From Candidatus Saccharimonadota bacterium (lineage in GTDB: Bacteria; Patescibacteriota; Saccharimonadia; Saccharimonadales; Saccharimonadaceae), in contig JAQGHA010000016.1 of assembly GCA_028289065.1 (NCBI GenBank), positions 1 through 64,000 on the forward strand: a DNA stretch of 64,000 nt. Direction: 5' to 3'. Positions 52,236 to 62,446 of this stretch are shown in pieces (position 1 is the stretch's first letter; each line of letters begins with the position of its first letter). Under the pieces are notes generated by a model. The model ran no database searches. It was given only the letters and a program-made list of their open reading frames with translations, and was not told the DNA's origin. The translations under genes and the position numbers were made by a program.

Positions 52236-53921
52236 ATGGAAAAAACTCTCAATGAAATTGCTCAACGTTTATATGGCGTTGACGTCGATACTAAACTTAC
52301 TCGCCCTGACCCTCAGTTCGGCGATTATGCTACTAATATTGCCTTGCAACTAGCTAAGCCTTTAGGTAAAAACCCACGGGAAGTTGCCGAGGAGATTGCA
52401 TCAGCCCTTCGTGAAACCGGCGAATTTAGCGAAGTAACTGTGGCCGGGCCAGGTTTTATTAATGTCCGTATTTCAGCTGGCGCCTTAGCTGAGAAATTGC
52501 AAAACCAATGGAGTGCGACGTTTGGCGAAAACCAAGATGGTGCTGGTAAAACGGTTATTGTGGAATACCCGAGCCCAAATATGGCCAAGCCATATAGCGT
52601 CGGCCACCTTCGCCCTGGAAACCAAGGGTGGGCCGCACGCCAACTCATGAAAGCGACCGGCTGGAATGTTATTACCGATAACCACTTAGGTGATTACGGT
52701 GCTCCGTTAGGTATCTGGATTACCGGTTTTCGCTTATTTAGCAGTGATGAAGCCTTAGAACGTGACGGTGTCTACGAATTAGGCCGGGTATATATTGAAA
52801 CCAAAAAAGCTCTTAAAGAAGAAACTGAACGCGGCGAAACAAAACTTGCCGATGAAGTACAAGATTGGCTACAAAAATTTGAAGCCGGCGACGAAGAAGC
52901 GTTGAACTACAGCCAACGCTTCAATGAAATTTCTCTTGGTCACATCCATACTGTTATGAACCGTTTAAAAATTTCAACCGACTTTGAGTTGGGTGAAGCT
53001 TTCTTCGCACCACAAGGTAAAGAAGCGGTTCAGAAATTATTAACTTCCGGCGTTGCCGTTCAAAACGAAGACGGTTCAATTATCGTTCCGCTCGATGAGT
53101 TTGGTTTTGACGTACCTTTACTGGTGCAAAAGAGTAACGGAACGGCTTTATATGCCACAACCGATTTAGCGACAATGCTATACCGCCAAGACAATTGGCA
53201 CCCCGATAAAATCATCCATGCCGTTGGTGCTGAACAACAATTTTACTTCTCGCAATTGTTTGCCATGGCGAAAAAACTTGGCCTGGAAATGGAATCAATT
53301 CACTTATGGTTTGGAACTATCGACCAGTTGAACGAAGACGGTACCCGTGAAAAAATGAGCAGCCGTAAGGGCGTCGTGTTAATGGAAGAACTTTTAAACC
53401 AAGCTGAAGATAAGGCTCGGGCGGTCGTTGAAGGCCGTGATATTTTAGAAGATGACATTAAAAAGATTGCTTTAGGTGCAATTAAATTCAGCGACTTTAT
53501 GTCGGACCGCCGAACGAACATCTTATTCGACTGGAATACTATTTTTGCACTCACCGGCTATAGCGGGCCATATGTTCAATACGCTGCCGTACGCGTCAAC
53601 GCAATTCTACGCGAAAACGGCAATGGTGAAGCTTTTGTAGCCGGCTACGATTATAGCCCTGAAAAAGATATAATTTCGCACATTTTGGAATACCCAGAAA
53701 TAGTTCGGCGCGCTGCTGCTGAACTTGAGCCACACCGGATTGCTGGTTACTTGTATGAGTTAGCTCGTGAACTAAACCGATACTACGAAGCCACACCAGT
53801 TGCGACCGGGGGAGTAGACGATACGCAAAAAGCCGCTCGACTTGGCGTGCTGACAAAAGTCAGCCAAATCTTCACCCATGGCCTAGGCTTGTTGGGTATT
53901 GAAGTCCCAGAACGCATGTAA
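52236..53921 (+). CDS. argS: Arginyl-tRNA synthetase
   Basis: This 561-aa class I synthetase has an N-terminal Add-1 domain (DPQFGDYATNIALQLAKPLG), the HIGH-like motif in EYPSPNMAKPYSVGHLRPG, and a catalytic core with EKMSSRKGVVL (KMSK equivalent), followed by the DALR anticodon-binding domain (YVQYAAVRVNAIL...). TATACT lies 8 nt before the ATG. Confidence 0.95.
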   Translation: MEKTLNEIAQRLYGVDVDTKLTRPDPQFGDYATNIALQLAKPLGKNPREVAEEIASALRETGEFSEVTVAGPGFINVRISAGALAEKLQNQWSATFGENQDGAGKTVIVEYPSPNMAKPYSVGHLRPGNQGWAARQLMKATGWNVITDNHLGDYGAPLGIWITGFRLFSSDEALERDGVYELGRVYIETKKALKEETERGETKLADEVQDWLQKFEAGDEEALNYSQRFNEISLGHIHTVMNRLKISTDFELGEAFFAPQGKEAVQKLLTSGVAVQNEDGSIIVPLDEFGFDVPLLVQKSNGTALYATTDLATMLYRQDNWHPDKIIHAVGAEQQFYFSQLFAMAKKLGLEMESIHLWFGTIDQLNEDGTREKMSSRKGVVLMEELLNQAEDKARAVVEGRDILEDDIKKIALGAIKFSDFMSDRRTNILFDWNTIFALTGYSGPYVQYAAVRVNAILRENGNGEAFVAGYDYSPEKDIISHILEYPEIVRRAAAELEPHRIAGYLYELARELNRYYEATPVATGGVDDTQKAARLGVLTKVSQIFTHGLGLLGIEVPERM

Positions 53922-53983
53922 CGGTGCGGCATTTTAAGCAGTGATATAATTTATATAGATAATTCAGACCTAAGGAGACAATT

Positions 53984-54388
53984 GTGGCAAAGACCGAAGC
54001 AGAAAAAGCAAAAATTGCGAGAGAAAAAGCAACCGAGCTTGTTAGTATTGTAACGACCGATAGTAAAAAGCATGTAGCTGGTTTCCTAGATTTTATACGA
54101 ACTCAAGGTGTAATTGGTCTGGCTATAGGTTTAGCTGTGGGTATGGCCGCAAGTGATACAGTCAGAAAAATTGTTGAGGGTTTCATAAACCCGATTGTTC
54201 AGTTCCTGGTTGGATCAAACGATAAGCTTGTCTCTGCCACGTGGACTTTTGAAGCTTGGGGCCGTACGGCTACCTTTGCATGGGGAGCGGCTGTTTCTTC
54301 GCTAATCACTCTTATTGCAACTGCAATGGTTATTTATTGGCTGGTGCATGTGTTCCGGCTTGATAAGCTCGACAAGAAGAAGGACTAA
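53984..54388 (+). CDS. mscL: MscL-family mechanosensitive channel
   Basis: This 134-aa protein has the two-helix MscL layout: FLDFIRTQGVIGLAIGLAVG as TM1, KIVEGFINPIVQFLVG, then FAWGAAVSSLITLIATAMVIY as TM2 and a charged tail. The family opens under membrane tension to release solutes. GTG start with AAGGAG 9 nt upstream; promoter TATAAT upstream. Overall similarity to standard MscL is moderate. Confidence 0.78.
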   Translation: MAKTEAEKAKIAREKATELVSIVTTDSKKHVAGFLDFIRTQGVIGLAIGLAVGMAASDTVRKIVEGFINPIVQFLVGSNDKLVSATWTFEAWGRTATFAWGAAVSSLITLIATAMVIYWLVHVFRLDKLDKKKD

Positions 54389-54390
54389 TA

Positions 54391-54942
54391 ATGCCAACCA
54401 AATCAGGTACAAAAAAATCATCTCGAATACTTTGGGTTGATTTAGAGATGACTGGGCTTGACCCGGTGAAAGACCGTATTTTAGAAGTTGCGGCAATTGT
54501 TACTGATTGGGATTTAAATGAACTCGCTACATATGAAGCGGTAAAAAAAGTTGGCCCTAGCTTAATGAAAAAACGTATGGTGGGTGAATTTTGGGAAGCC
54601 AATAGTGTTGCTCGTGATGGTTTGATTGCTCAAAATGCCAGCGGAAAAAATGGCCGAACAGTTGAAAATGAACTGCTCGCATTTTTAGCCGAATGGTTTC
54701 CTGCCGAGGAGCGAGTCATTTTAGCCGGTAACTCAATTCATCAAGACCGTAAATTTATCGTGAACGAATGGGGCCGGCTGGATAAGCGGCTACATTACCG
54801 TATGCTGGACGTCAGCGCCTGGAAGGTAGTGTTTGAACATAAATATCACTCTAAATTTTCTAAGCCCGAAGCCCACCGTGCCCTTAGTGATATCCGTGGT
54901 AGTATTGAAGAACTTAAGTACTATTTGAAAAAAATTAAATAG
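54391..54942 (+). CDS. orn: Oligoribonuclease
   Basis: This 183-aa DEDDh 3'-5' exoribonuclease degrades 2-5 nt RNAs and pGpG. Exo I WVDLEMTGLDPVKDRILEVA (D and E), Exo II NSIHQDRKFI, and Exo III HRALSDIRGSIEEL with the catalytic His. Begins 2 bp after mscL with AAGGA upstream. Confidence 0.95.
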   Translation: MPTKSGTKKSSRILWVDLEMTGLDPVKDRILEVAAIVTDWDLNELATYEAVKKVGPSLMKKRMVGEFWEANSVARDGLIAQNASGKNGRTVENELLAFLAEWFPAEERVILAGNSIHQDRKFIVNEWGRLDKRLHYRMLDVSAWKVVFEHKYHSKFSKPEAHRALSDIRGSIEELKYYLKKIK

Positions 54943-54975
54943 GCACAGTGCTATAGATACCTGTAGAATAACAAT

Positions 54976-55311
54976 ATGACCCATAAAGAAATTGAACAAT
55001 ATTTACTTAGCTTCCCCAACACTTGGTTAGATTTTCCGTTTGGTGAAGGTACGAGTGTATATAAAATTGGCAAAAAAGAAGACGGCGAAGGTAAGATGTT
55101 TGCTTTAATCGACAATGGCAGTAAGCCGCTTCGAGTTAGTTTGAAGTGCGACCCAATTTTAGCTGAAACCTTACGTGAAAAATACGAAACCGTTGTCTCA
55201 GGCTATCATTTAAACAAGAAGCACTGGAATACTATTATTTGTACTGGCCAGTTGAGTGATGGAGAAATTAAAGACTTAGCTAACCTAAGCTACCAATTAG
55301 TTTCAGCTTAA
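54976..55311 (+). CDS. MmcQ/YjbR-family DNA-binding-like protein
   Basis: This 111-aa protein has family landmarks IEQYLLSFPNTWLDFPFGEG, MFALIDNG, VSLKCDPILAETLREKY and HLNKKHWNTIIC. The fold resembles DNA-binding CyaY-like proteins; role unknown. TAGAAT lies 6 nt before the ATG. Converges on the next gene with 1 bp between stops. Confidence 0.88.
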   Translation: MTHKEIEQYLLSFPNTWLDFPFGEGTSVYKIGKKEDGEGKMFALIDNGSKPLRVSLKCDPILAETLREKYETVVSGYHLNKKHWNTIICTGQLSDGEIKDLANLSYQLVSA

Positions 55312-55312
55312 A

Positions 55313-55930
55313 TTATTCGTTTGAAGCACTAAATTCGGACAAGCTTTTTTGAACCGGCAAGAAGTTATTGTAGGTTGTTTCCAAAAAAGTTTTATTCATT
55401 TCGTTCGAACTTGATGAATACATTTGGCGTAGTAAAGTAAGCAGGTTTGAAAGCTGGTAACTCATCTCACGTGCGTAGGTACTGTCGTATTTTGCATTTA
55501 AGCGGGCATCTTCTAAGCGGGCAATCATTTTATCACTTGATTCAGAGCTAATAACCGATGGTGATATTTTTTCAACATTTATACCAACTGTTGTAAGTGG
55601 GGCGGTTAAATCACGCTGAGTATTCGTAAGCGAAATCTTAACGTTACTATTTACCGAACGCAGCTGGCTATTTTTGATTTTACCTTCAGAGCTTTCGGCT
55701 ATTTCGGCCGTAGCAGCGATGCGTGCACTCAAACGCTCCCAGGGTTCTTTTTTAGCGTTACCGATGGCCCCAGCGACATATGCCATGATCATGACAAGTA
55801 TTATTGCTACAATACCAATCAGCAAAATTAATCGCGGCCGGCTAAGAGAAAACGAGCGCTTGGCTGTTTGCGGGGCAATTTGGTCTAGATAATTAGGGGG
55901 GAGGGGTTGCTGAGGATTCATTGACTCCAT
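55313..55930 (-). CDS. Single-pass membrane protein, hypothetical
   Basis: This 205-aa protein has a Pro-rich cytoplasmic N-terminus, one membrane helix (about 32-54, LILLIGIVAIILVMIMAYVA) and a helical extracytoplasmic domain of ~150 residues. Not recognised. Confidence 0.62.
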   Translation of the reverse strand: MESMNPQQPLPPNYLDQIAPQTAKRSFSLSRPRLILLIGIVAIILVMIMAYVAGAIGNAKKEPWERLSARIAATAEIAESSEGKIKNSQLRSVNSNVKISLTNTQRDLTAPLTTVGINVEKISPSVISSESSDKMIARLEDARLNAKYDSTYAREMSYQLSNLLTLLRQMYSSSSNEMNKTFLETTYNNFLPVQKSLSEFSASNE

Positions 55931-55976
55931 TTAACCATAATCAATAACAGAGGTAAAGGGTGCTATAATATAGATA

Positions 55977-57725
55977 ATGCAAGATGCCAAAGAAGAAGTT
56001 CGGTCGCGGCTAAATATTGAGGATGTTGTAGGGGAGTACGTTCAGCTAAAAAGAGCTGGTCGAAACTTTAAAGGCCTCAGTCCTTTTTCGGGTGAAAAAA
56101 CGCCAAGTTTTTATGTCAGTCCAGAAAAAAATATCTGGCACGACTTTTCGTCCAATAAAGGTGGCGACGTGTTTAGCTTCATTATGGAAGTTGAAGGTGT
56201 TGATTTTCGCGAAGCTCTAGAACTGCTGGCGCGCCGGGCGGGGATTGAACTATCTGATTACGATTCTTCGGGCAACCAAGAATTTGCCAAGATGAAACGC
56301 CGCTTACTTGAAGCCCATCGCTGGGCATCGTTATATTATCAGGAGAGCTTGAAGCAAAATGACCGCGCTTTACAATACGTGTTTAAACAACGCGGGCTTA
56401 GTAAAGAGATTGTGCAAACTTTTCAAATTGGCTATGCGCCTGATTCGGGCGATGCTTTAGTGCAGTTCTTAACGAAAAAAGGTTTTACAAAACAGGAACT
56501 GTCGGTGGGTGGGTTAACGAACCGTTTTGGTGGCGATTTATTCCGAGGCCGCATGATGGTCCCGTTGATGGACCCATCAGGACAGGTAATTGGCTTTACT
56601 GGCCGCATCCTTAAAGACGAGCCGAACGCGCCAAAGTATTTAAATACGCCCCAAAGCCCGTTGTACGATAAAAGCCGGCATGTGTTTGGTTTAAGCCAGG
56701 CTAAAGAAGCAATTCGCAAAAACGACTACACAGTTGTAGTTGAAGGTAACTTAGACGTTGTTAGTAGCCACCAGGTCGGTATTAAACAAGTTGTAGCCAC
56801 CGCTGGTACGGCTATGACCGAACCACATCTAAAAGCACTGGTGCGTTTAAGCCCAAACGTTAGGTTGGCTTACGATGGCGATGCCGCTGGTTTAGCCGCG
56901 ACCGAACGTTCAATACCTATCGCTCAGAATGTTGGCACCGAACTTACCATTATCAGCCTGCCAGAAGACGTAAAAGACCCTGATGAACTGATTCAAAAAG
57001 ATGTAAAGCTTTGGCAAAAAGCAATTGATGATGCCGAAGGGGTAGTAGACTGGCTACTGACTCAATATACAAAGCGGGAAAATATGGCGATACCTTTAGG
57101 AATGCGCCGTTTTACGACTGCCGCGTTAACAGTAGTGCGAGCGTTGCAAGACCCGGTTGAACAAGAATTTTATTTGAAGAAAATTGCTGGCTATACATCG
57201 ACGACGCTCGAAACGGTACGAGAAAAATTTGATTCAAACGACGACGTGGAAACAAAACCAGCTTTGAAAGAAGTCAAGTATAGCGGTGATACGGTTGTTG
57301 ATGAATACAGCTACCAAGATAACTTACTAGCACTTGGTTTATTGTACCCGGAGGTACGAGAATTGTTTGCCGAAATAGATGGTTTGATGCTTTCAAATGA
57401 CGACCGTCGAACCGTTTTGTCGTTCTTAAAAACATCAAGCGAGCCAGTTCAGACCACCCCTAAGGACTTGCAAATTGTAGACACCTATGTCAAAATATTA
57501 CTATTGAAAGCCGACGCACGGTACGGAGATTGGAGTGACCAAGATCGTTACTTTGAAACAGCCCGCCTCGTCCGCATTATCGTAACAAAACACAAGCAAA
57601 CCCAAAAAGATGAATTGACCGCTGCTTTACGTATTGCCGAAGATGAAGGCAAAGATGAAGAAGCGCTTCGATTACGCCATTCCCTAAACGAACTTATAAA
57701 GGAGATACCCCATGCCAAGAGGTAA
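55977..57725 (+). CDS. dnaG: DNA primase with degenerate zinc-binding domain
   Basis: This 582-aa primase makes the RNA primers for replication. The N-terminal CHC2-type domain keeps its fold landmarks ([35 protein letters not shown]), but all four zinc ligands are replaced: S35, S38, D56 and S59 stand where C, H, C and C are expected. The TOPRIM catalytic domain is intact ([32 protein letters not shown]). A helicase-binding-like C-terminus follows. ATG lies 7 nt after an extended -10 TGCTATAAT (leaderless). It overlaps rpoD by 14 bp. Confidence 0.94.
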   Translation: MQDAKEEVRSRLNIEDVVGEYVQLKRAGRNFKGLSPFSGEKTPSFYVSPEKNIWHDFSSNKGGDVFSFIMEVEGVDFREALELLARRAGIELSDYDSSGNQEFAKMKRRLLEAHRWASLYYQESLKQNDRALQYVFKQRGLSKEIVQTFQIGYAPDSGDALVQFLTKKGFTKQELSVGGLTNRFGGDLFRGRMMVPLMDPSGQVIGFTGRILKDEPNAPKYLNTPQSPLYDKSRHVFGLSQAKEAIRKNDYTVVVEGNLDVVSSHQVGIKQVVATAGTAMTEPHLKALVRLSPNVRLAYDGDAAGLAATERSIPIAQNVGTELTIISLPEDVKDPDELIQKDVKLWQKAIDDAEGVVDWLLTQYTKRENMAIPLGMRRFTTAALTVVRALQDPVEQEFYLKKIAGYTSTTLETVREKFDSNDDVETKPALKEVKYSGDTVVDEYSYQDNLLALGLLYPEVRELFAEIDGLMLSNDDRRTVLSFLKTSSEPVQTTPKDLQIVDTYVKILLLKADARYGDWSDQDRYFETARLVRIIVTKHKQTQKDELTAALRIAEDEGKDEEALRLRHSLNELIKEIPHAKR

Positions 57726-58737
57726 GAAAAAAGATGAACCAATCATCGACGACGCTGCAATTGAAGAAGAAACTCAAGAAATTGTTGCCGCTATTGGCGA
57801 ACTTCCGCTTGATATTGACGGCCCTGCACCCGAGGACCTAGAGGAAGAAGAAGTTGATACCGATGAAGATGTTCTTAGCCAAGAACAATACTTTGATGAC
57901 GCCAGTGACGACAGCGTCCGTTTGTACCTACGCGAAATTGGTAAAATCCCACTGCTTAATTCTGAAGAAGAACTTGCTTTAGCCCACCGGGTTGTAGCTG
58001 GTGAAAAGAAAGCCAAAGATAAGATGGCTGAAGCCAACATGCGTTTGGTAGTTTCGATTGCTAAGCGTTATAGCGGCCGTGGTTTAGACTTCTTAGACCT
58101 GATTCAAGAAGGAAACACCGGTTTACTCCGTGCAGTTGAGAAGTTCGACCCAGACAAGGGCTTTAAATTCTCAACTTACGCGACTTGGTGGATTCGCCAA
58201 GCGATTACCCGTGCCATTGCCGACCAAGCCCGTACTATTCGTATTCCAGTACACATGGTTGAAACAATTAACAAATTGCTTCGTACTCAACGCCGCATGA
58301 CCCAAGAACTAAACCGTGAACCGACCATTGAAGAGCTTGCTAAAGAGCTTGAAATGGAACCAGAAAAAGTTGAATATGTCATGAAAATCAAACAAGACAT
58401 TACTTCACTCGATGCCGGTGTTGGTCGTGATGGTGACGATGAAGATTCAGTCCTGCGTGACTTTATTGAAGACGAAGATTCTGCGACTCCTGAAGAATCA
58501 GCTGCCTCACAACTTTTGAAAGAACAAGTACAAGCTATCCTTTCAACACTATCTGACCGTGAACAAAAGATTATCAAGATGCGTTTCGGCCTTGAGAATG
58601 GCAAAAGCCACACACTTGAAGAAGTTGGTCAAGAATTTGCGGTCACCCGTGAACGTATTCGCCAAATTGAAGCTAAGGCTTTGGCGAAACTTCGCAAGCA
58701 TAAAGATTCTAAGAAACTACACGAATACCTTAGCTAA
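57712..58737 (+). CDS. rpoD: Primary sigma factor RpoD
   Basis: This 341-aa housekeeping sigma factor has an acidic N-terminal region 1.1, region 1.2/2 ([60 protein letters not shown]), region 3, and region 4 with the helix-turn-helix [20 protein letters not shown]. It recognises the TTGACA/TATAAT promoters seen through the window. The dnaG-rpoD pairing is a conserved macromolecular-synthesis operon. Confidence 0.96.
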   Translation: MPRGKKKDEPIIDDAAIEEETQEIVAAIGELPLDIDGPAPEDLEEEEVDTDEDVLSQEQYFDDASDDSVRLYLREIGKIPLLNSEEELALAHRVVAGEKKAKDKMAEANMRLVVSIAKRYSGRGLDFLDLIQEGNTGLLRAVEKFDPDKGFKFSTYATWWIRQAITRAIADQARTIRIPVHMVETINKLLRTQRRMTQELNREPTIEELAKELEMEPEKVEYVMKIKQDITSLDAGVGRDGDDEDSVLRDFIEDEDSATPEESAASQLLKEQVQAILSTLSDREQKIIKMRFGLENGKSHTLEEVGQEFAVTRERIRQIEAKALAKLRKHKDSKKLHEYLS

Positions 58738-58753
58738 ATCTTAGGTATTGAAC

Positions 58754-58785
58754 AGCAAAACGCAGGCTTTGACCTGCGTTTTGCT
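58754..58785. terminator. Terminator of the dnaG-rpoD operon
   Basis: AGCAAAACGCAGG pairs with CCTGCGTTTTGCT (13 bp perfect) with loop CTTTGA; T-run within the 3' arm. Lies 14 bp after rpoD. Confidence 0.85.
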
Positions 58786-58826
58786 TATGGTTTGAGTAGG
58801 GGTAGGGAGGTGTTAGTATTAGGTCA

Positions 58827-61793
58827 ATGAGTGAGAGAATGAGTGAGAGAATTAGTGATGCCGAGCCTACGTCGAACTATCAACGTAAAGCCTATCTAAA
58901 TGACCGCCCTGGTATTGCGTCTGTTCCAAGTGAACAATTGCTAAAACGGCAATTACAAGCCAAGCAATCTAGAGCTCAAACCCTAGAGAAAATTCGAGCC
59001 GCACAGGCGCTGAAGGCGTCTTTGCCGGTTTCTGAATCTGTACCGAGCGGTAGCCATGCCGAAATTGCAGCAAATGCTGTTGAAAACATCATTAAAGAAG
59101 TTATTCTTCCAGTTACCGCATATCGCGAACAAATTATAGATATGATTAATAATAACAAAGCGTCGGTTATTATCAGTGAAACAGGAGGTGGTAAAAGTAC
59201 GCAAATTCCACAATATGCAATAGACGCAGGCTATGTTCATGTGTTTGTTGCTCAGGGAAGGAAGGGTATGACCGATAGTCTCGCTGACCGTATTCAGGAT
59301 GAAATGAACGCGAGGCTCGGCACAGAAGAAGCGTATGGCTTAGTAAATTCAATTCACGGCGGCCGAACTCGTCGGTTCGAGAATGCTCGTTTTACGATTG
59401 CCACTGCAGCTTCGCTTACTTTTATGATGGCTGATATCGAAAAAGAGTATGGTGATGACCCAGTTCTGTTTATTGCTGATGAAATACATGAAGACGATCC
59501 TCATGTTGAGCTAGCAGTCGGTGTTATTGGGTCGTCTGTATCGAAAAAAGAAAAATGGCGAACTGTGGCGATGAGTGCCACTATTGACCCTGTACCGCTA
59601 AAAATTCCACTTGGTCGAATTACTAATTTCGCTAATCCTGAACAAGTCGATGTTCCGGTACTAACAATTGAAGGTAGACCTTTCACAATTGAAATTCATG
59701 AAGATTCTAAACATAACCCAGCCGAAGGTTTTGTTGCAAATGGTGCCGATCACCGACGGGCTATTTTAGGTACCCGCGGTATGAACCAACTTGAGCGTAT
59801 AAAAGAAGAAGTGATTGCTGGGTATGAAGCGCGACAACCTGGCAGTTCTGCAAACCTTATCTTTAAAAAATATAGCGGTAAAACTTCTCCATTGCAACGA
59901 GAGGAGATTAGTCGAATCTCAAGAGAACTACCTGACGACATGCAGCTTGTTATACTAGCAACGCCAGCCGCCCGTTCGGGTGTCACTATTCCAGGCGTAA
60001 CGTATGTGGGTATGGACGGTATGATTAACCGCGAGAAGCGACAAATAGATGGCGGCCGTGGAATAATCGGTGAATATATTGCTCAATCAGAAATAATTCA
60101 GTTTGCCGGCCGTGCCGGTAGGGATGTACCGGGTGGCGTAGCTTATTTAAATAAGCCAATGCCGAGCCGTCAGGGTGATGACGAAAAGAAAACATTTGCT
60201 AAGATATATCCATTTAAATCTATTGCCGAACGTCCAGAATATCCTCTTGCTGCAATCTTTAATAGTAACTTAGCAGAACTTATTCTCAATGCTGCTACTG
60301 TTGGTAAATTACCGAATGAAATAAATAAATTTATTATCAATGAACAAGACGGGCCAGTACTTCGTCAGGCAGTGAGCCGCTTGCGTAGAGAATTCGGTGC
60401 CTTAGATGATGACGATAGAATTACCGAAACAGGTGGCCTTATGAGCCGTTTCCCTGTAGCGCCAGAGCTTGCTAGGGGAATGGCAGAAGGTATGCTTCAA
60501 GGCAGGTCTCGCCAGCAGCTCGCACGCATGGCAGTTATTGCGGCTGCAATTGATGCCGGTGGTTTGCAGATGACTTCTAAACGAGCCGATAATGCGCTTT
60601 GGAATGGTCTTCTTAGCGCTGGTGCGGTCGATGACTTCTCGGCTCAACTTGATTTCTCACTGGCGGTAAGGGAAGCATCACGCGCGGGCGGTTCTTCAAA
60701 AGAAGGCTTTACGTTTGCCTATTTGAATGACCTTGATTATGGTCGAATAATGAGCACCGATGAACCTACAGAAAAGATGTTCAGACGGTTAGGTATCAAC
60801 CCTGAAATATTCGAACTTGAGCCACCAACTCAAGCCGAATTGCAGCAAATGAGGGACGATTTCACGGCTGGAATGTACAACCTTACATTTACTCATTTCA
60901 AAAAACCCCACGACTTAAAAGATTACTTCAAACGAGTCCGCGGTAGCGATAATTACCCAGAACTTACATTAGCAAAACAAAGCGTGATTCAGCCTAATAA
61001 GGGTGAATTAGTTGCGGGTATGCATCAGTTCTACGAAACAATCCGTGGAGATAAACTTGAGCTCTTTGATATTCTTGGAGCAACACTGCGGGTAGACCCT
61101 GAAGTGGTCGCACGTAATGCCATAGCAAACCGTCTGGTTGAATATGTTGAAGTTCCTGGAACTTCACGGATTAATGGCGGCATTGTTGTTGAAAGCGAGC
61201 AGGGTATGTTCGGTAATTTGAAGGTTGGTGCACACCGCGTGGTAAAATCTCGTGAATTTGTTCCGAAAGAAAGTCAACATAGGCTTGTTGAGACCGTCCA
61301 AAATAAACCAGGTCCAGAGCTAAGAGATTTGCGTGCAGTTGCGACTGAACTCGCAGAATATCGTCGCTTGATGCCTAAAGATATACTCGATGGTTATCGA
61401 CGACCGTCAGCACCTGTTGACCTTACAGAAACAGAAATATCTCGCTTATTACGTCATTACGCGGAACGCACTCGCGATGCTCAAGAACTCGACCGTTTAA
61501 TTGGTAACCATGCCTATGAAAATAATATCGTGATTGATATGTATTATGATGCTGTAGCACGTGAAGAGATATTGCGCCGTTCGCCAAGCACAATTGAAAT
61601 TGCTGGTGCTGAAGTAGAGATCCATTATGATGGCGGTAAGCCATACGTAACTCGATTAACTGAAGCACAACTTGCGAATATAACCGGGCCAATCTATATT
61701 GACGAAGCTTTTAGTAATAAAAGGGAAGTGCTCCATCAGATTAAAAAAGAAGGCGGTCGCGGTACCCGTCGTGTCTCTTTCGGAACGTATTAA
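58827..61793 (+). CDS. DEAH-type RNA helicase, HrpA-like
   Basis: This 988-aa helicase has Walker A SETGGGKSTQIPQY (about 122-136), motif II as DEIH, motif III MSATID, and motif VI QFAGRAGRDVPGG. A winged-helix/ratchet region and a long C-terminal part (about 600-988) follow that I do not recognise. The N-terminal ~95 residues are a charged extension. HrpA-like helicases remodel RNA or ribosomes. TAGTAT lies 7 nt before the ATG; a second ATG is four codons in. The end overlaps the convergent kinase gene by 4 bp. Confidence 0.82.
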   Translation: MSERMSERISDAEPTSNYQRKAYLNDRPGIASVPSEQLLKRQLQAKQSRAQTLEKIRAAQALKASLPVSESVPSGSHAEIAANAVENIIKEVILPVTAYREQIIDMINNNKASVIISETGGGKSTQIPQYAIDAGYVHVFVAQGRKGMTDSLADRIQDEMNARLGTEEAYGLVNSIHGGRTRRFENARFTIATAASLTFMMADIEKEYGDDPVLFIADEIHEDDPHVELAVGVIGSSVSKKEKWRTVAMSATIDPVPLKIPLGRITNFANPEQVDVPVLTIEGRPFTIEIHEDSKHNPAEGFVANGADHRRAILGTRGMNQLERIKEEVIAGYEARQPGSSANLIFKKYSGKTSPLQREEISRISRELPDDMQLVILATPAARSGVTIPGVTYVGMDGMINREKRQIDGGRGIIGEYIAQSEIIQFAGRAGRDVPGGVAYLNKPMPSRQGDDEKKTFAKIYPFKSIAERPEYPLAAIFNSNLAELILNAATVGKLPNEINKFIINEQDGPVLRQAVSRLRREFGALDDDDRITETGGLMSRFPVAPELARGMAEGMLQGRSRQQLARMAVIAAAIDAGGLQMTSKRADNALWNGLLSAGAVDDFSAQLDFSLAVREASRAGGSSKEGFTFAYLNDLDYGRIMSTDEPTEKMFRRLGINPEIFELEPPTQAELQQMRDDFTAGMYNLTFTHFKKPHDLKDYFKRVRGSDNYPELTLAKQSVIQPNKGELVAGMHQFYETIRGDKLELFDILGATLRVDPEVVARNAIANRLVEYVEVPGTSRINGGIVVESEQGMFGNLKVGAHRVVKSREFVPKESQHRLVETVQNKPGPELRDLRAVATELAEYRRLMPKDILDGYRRPSAPVDLTETEISRLLRHYAERTRDAQELDRLIGNHAYENNIVIDMYYDAVAREEILRRSPSTIEIAGAEVEIHYDGGKPYVTRLTEAQLANITGPIYIDEAFSNKREVLHQIKKEGGRGTRRVSFGTY

Positions 61794-62359
61794 AAGTCTA
61801 ATTCCTCAGATAGTTTAGCTAGCTTCTCGTGCAACTCTTCAGTAGAACCATCGTTAACGACGTAGTGGTCGGCAATCGCAATTGGGCCACCTTTTTCTAA
61901 GTGTTCAATTTCGGTAATGTCACGTTCATGGGCTTCAGTAGCGGTGAAGGGTCGAATAGTACGTTCAGATAGGCGGTGGTAGCGCAGGTGTCGCGGTGCA
62001 ACAATGGCAACGACGTCTAATTCCCCCGGGAAGGCTTTCTTTAATACTTGGAATTCAGTCCATGTATATAAACCGTCGGCGATAATCCGGTGCTGGCCTG
62101 AATTAGCTAAATGTTCAATTTGTTCAACAATTTTATTAGCAACAAAATCATTTCCATTTTTCTCGCGAATTTCTTCTCGAAATTTTTGTTCATGGTCGGC
62201 AGTTCGCTCAATACCAGCTTCTTCCATTGCGTTTAATATGACGCCGCCAAAATAAACTTTTGGATAGCCTTTTTCGCTAAAATATTCAACGGCAGTCGAT
62301 TTACCCGAGCCGGCTAAGCCAACAAAGGCGATAATTTTGAGGTTTTCGTGATGTGTCAT
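61790..62359 (-). CDS. P-loop nucleotide kinase-like protein (dephospho-CoA-kinase-like)
   Basis: This 189-aa protein has Walker A VGLAGSGKST, ADGLYTWTEF and a lid-like ERTIRPFTATEAHERD. The pattern fits P-loop kinases, closest to dephospho-CoA kinase or the archaeal AAA/NMP-kinase-like relatives; the exact substrate is not certain. TACAAT lies 6 nt before the ATG. Confidence 0.72.
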   Translation of the reverse strand: MTHHENLKIIAFVGLAGSGKSTAVEYFSEKGYPKVYFGGVILNAMEEAGIERTADHEQKFREEIREKNGNDFVANKIVEQIEHLANSGQHRIIADGLYTWTEFQVLKKAFPGELDVVAIVAPRHLRYHRLSERTIRPFTATEAHERDITEIEHLEKGGPIAIADHYVVNDGSTEELHEKLAKLSEELDF

Positions 62360-62391
62360 AAGGGTATTGTAACAGATTATACCGCTTTTGC

Positions 62392-62420
62392 TTGTGGGCT
62401 GAAGGGGAGAGGTCTATTAT
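62392..62420 (+). promoter_or_regulatory. Promoter of the WhiB-like gene
   Basis: TTGTGG (62392-62397), 17-nt spacer, TATTAT (62415-62420), then GGAG 9 nt before the ATG. Unlike many neighbours, this gene has a leader with a Shine-Dalgarno. Confidence 0.72.
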
Positions 62421-62446
62421 ATGCAAATATATAGGAGACGACAGTT

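Noticed and set aside
55977-56180. Frameshift or sequencing error explaining the missing DnaG zinc ligands
   Set aside because: The reading frame and flanking conserved motifs are intact on both sides of each changed residue, so substitution is more likely than error.
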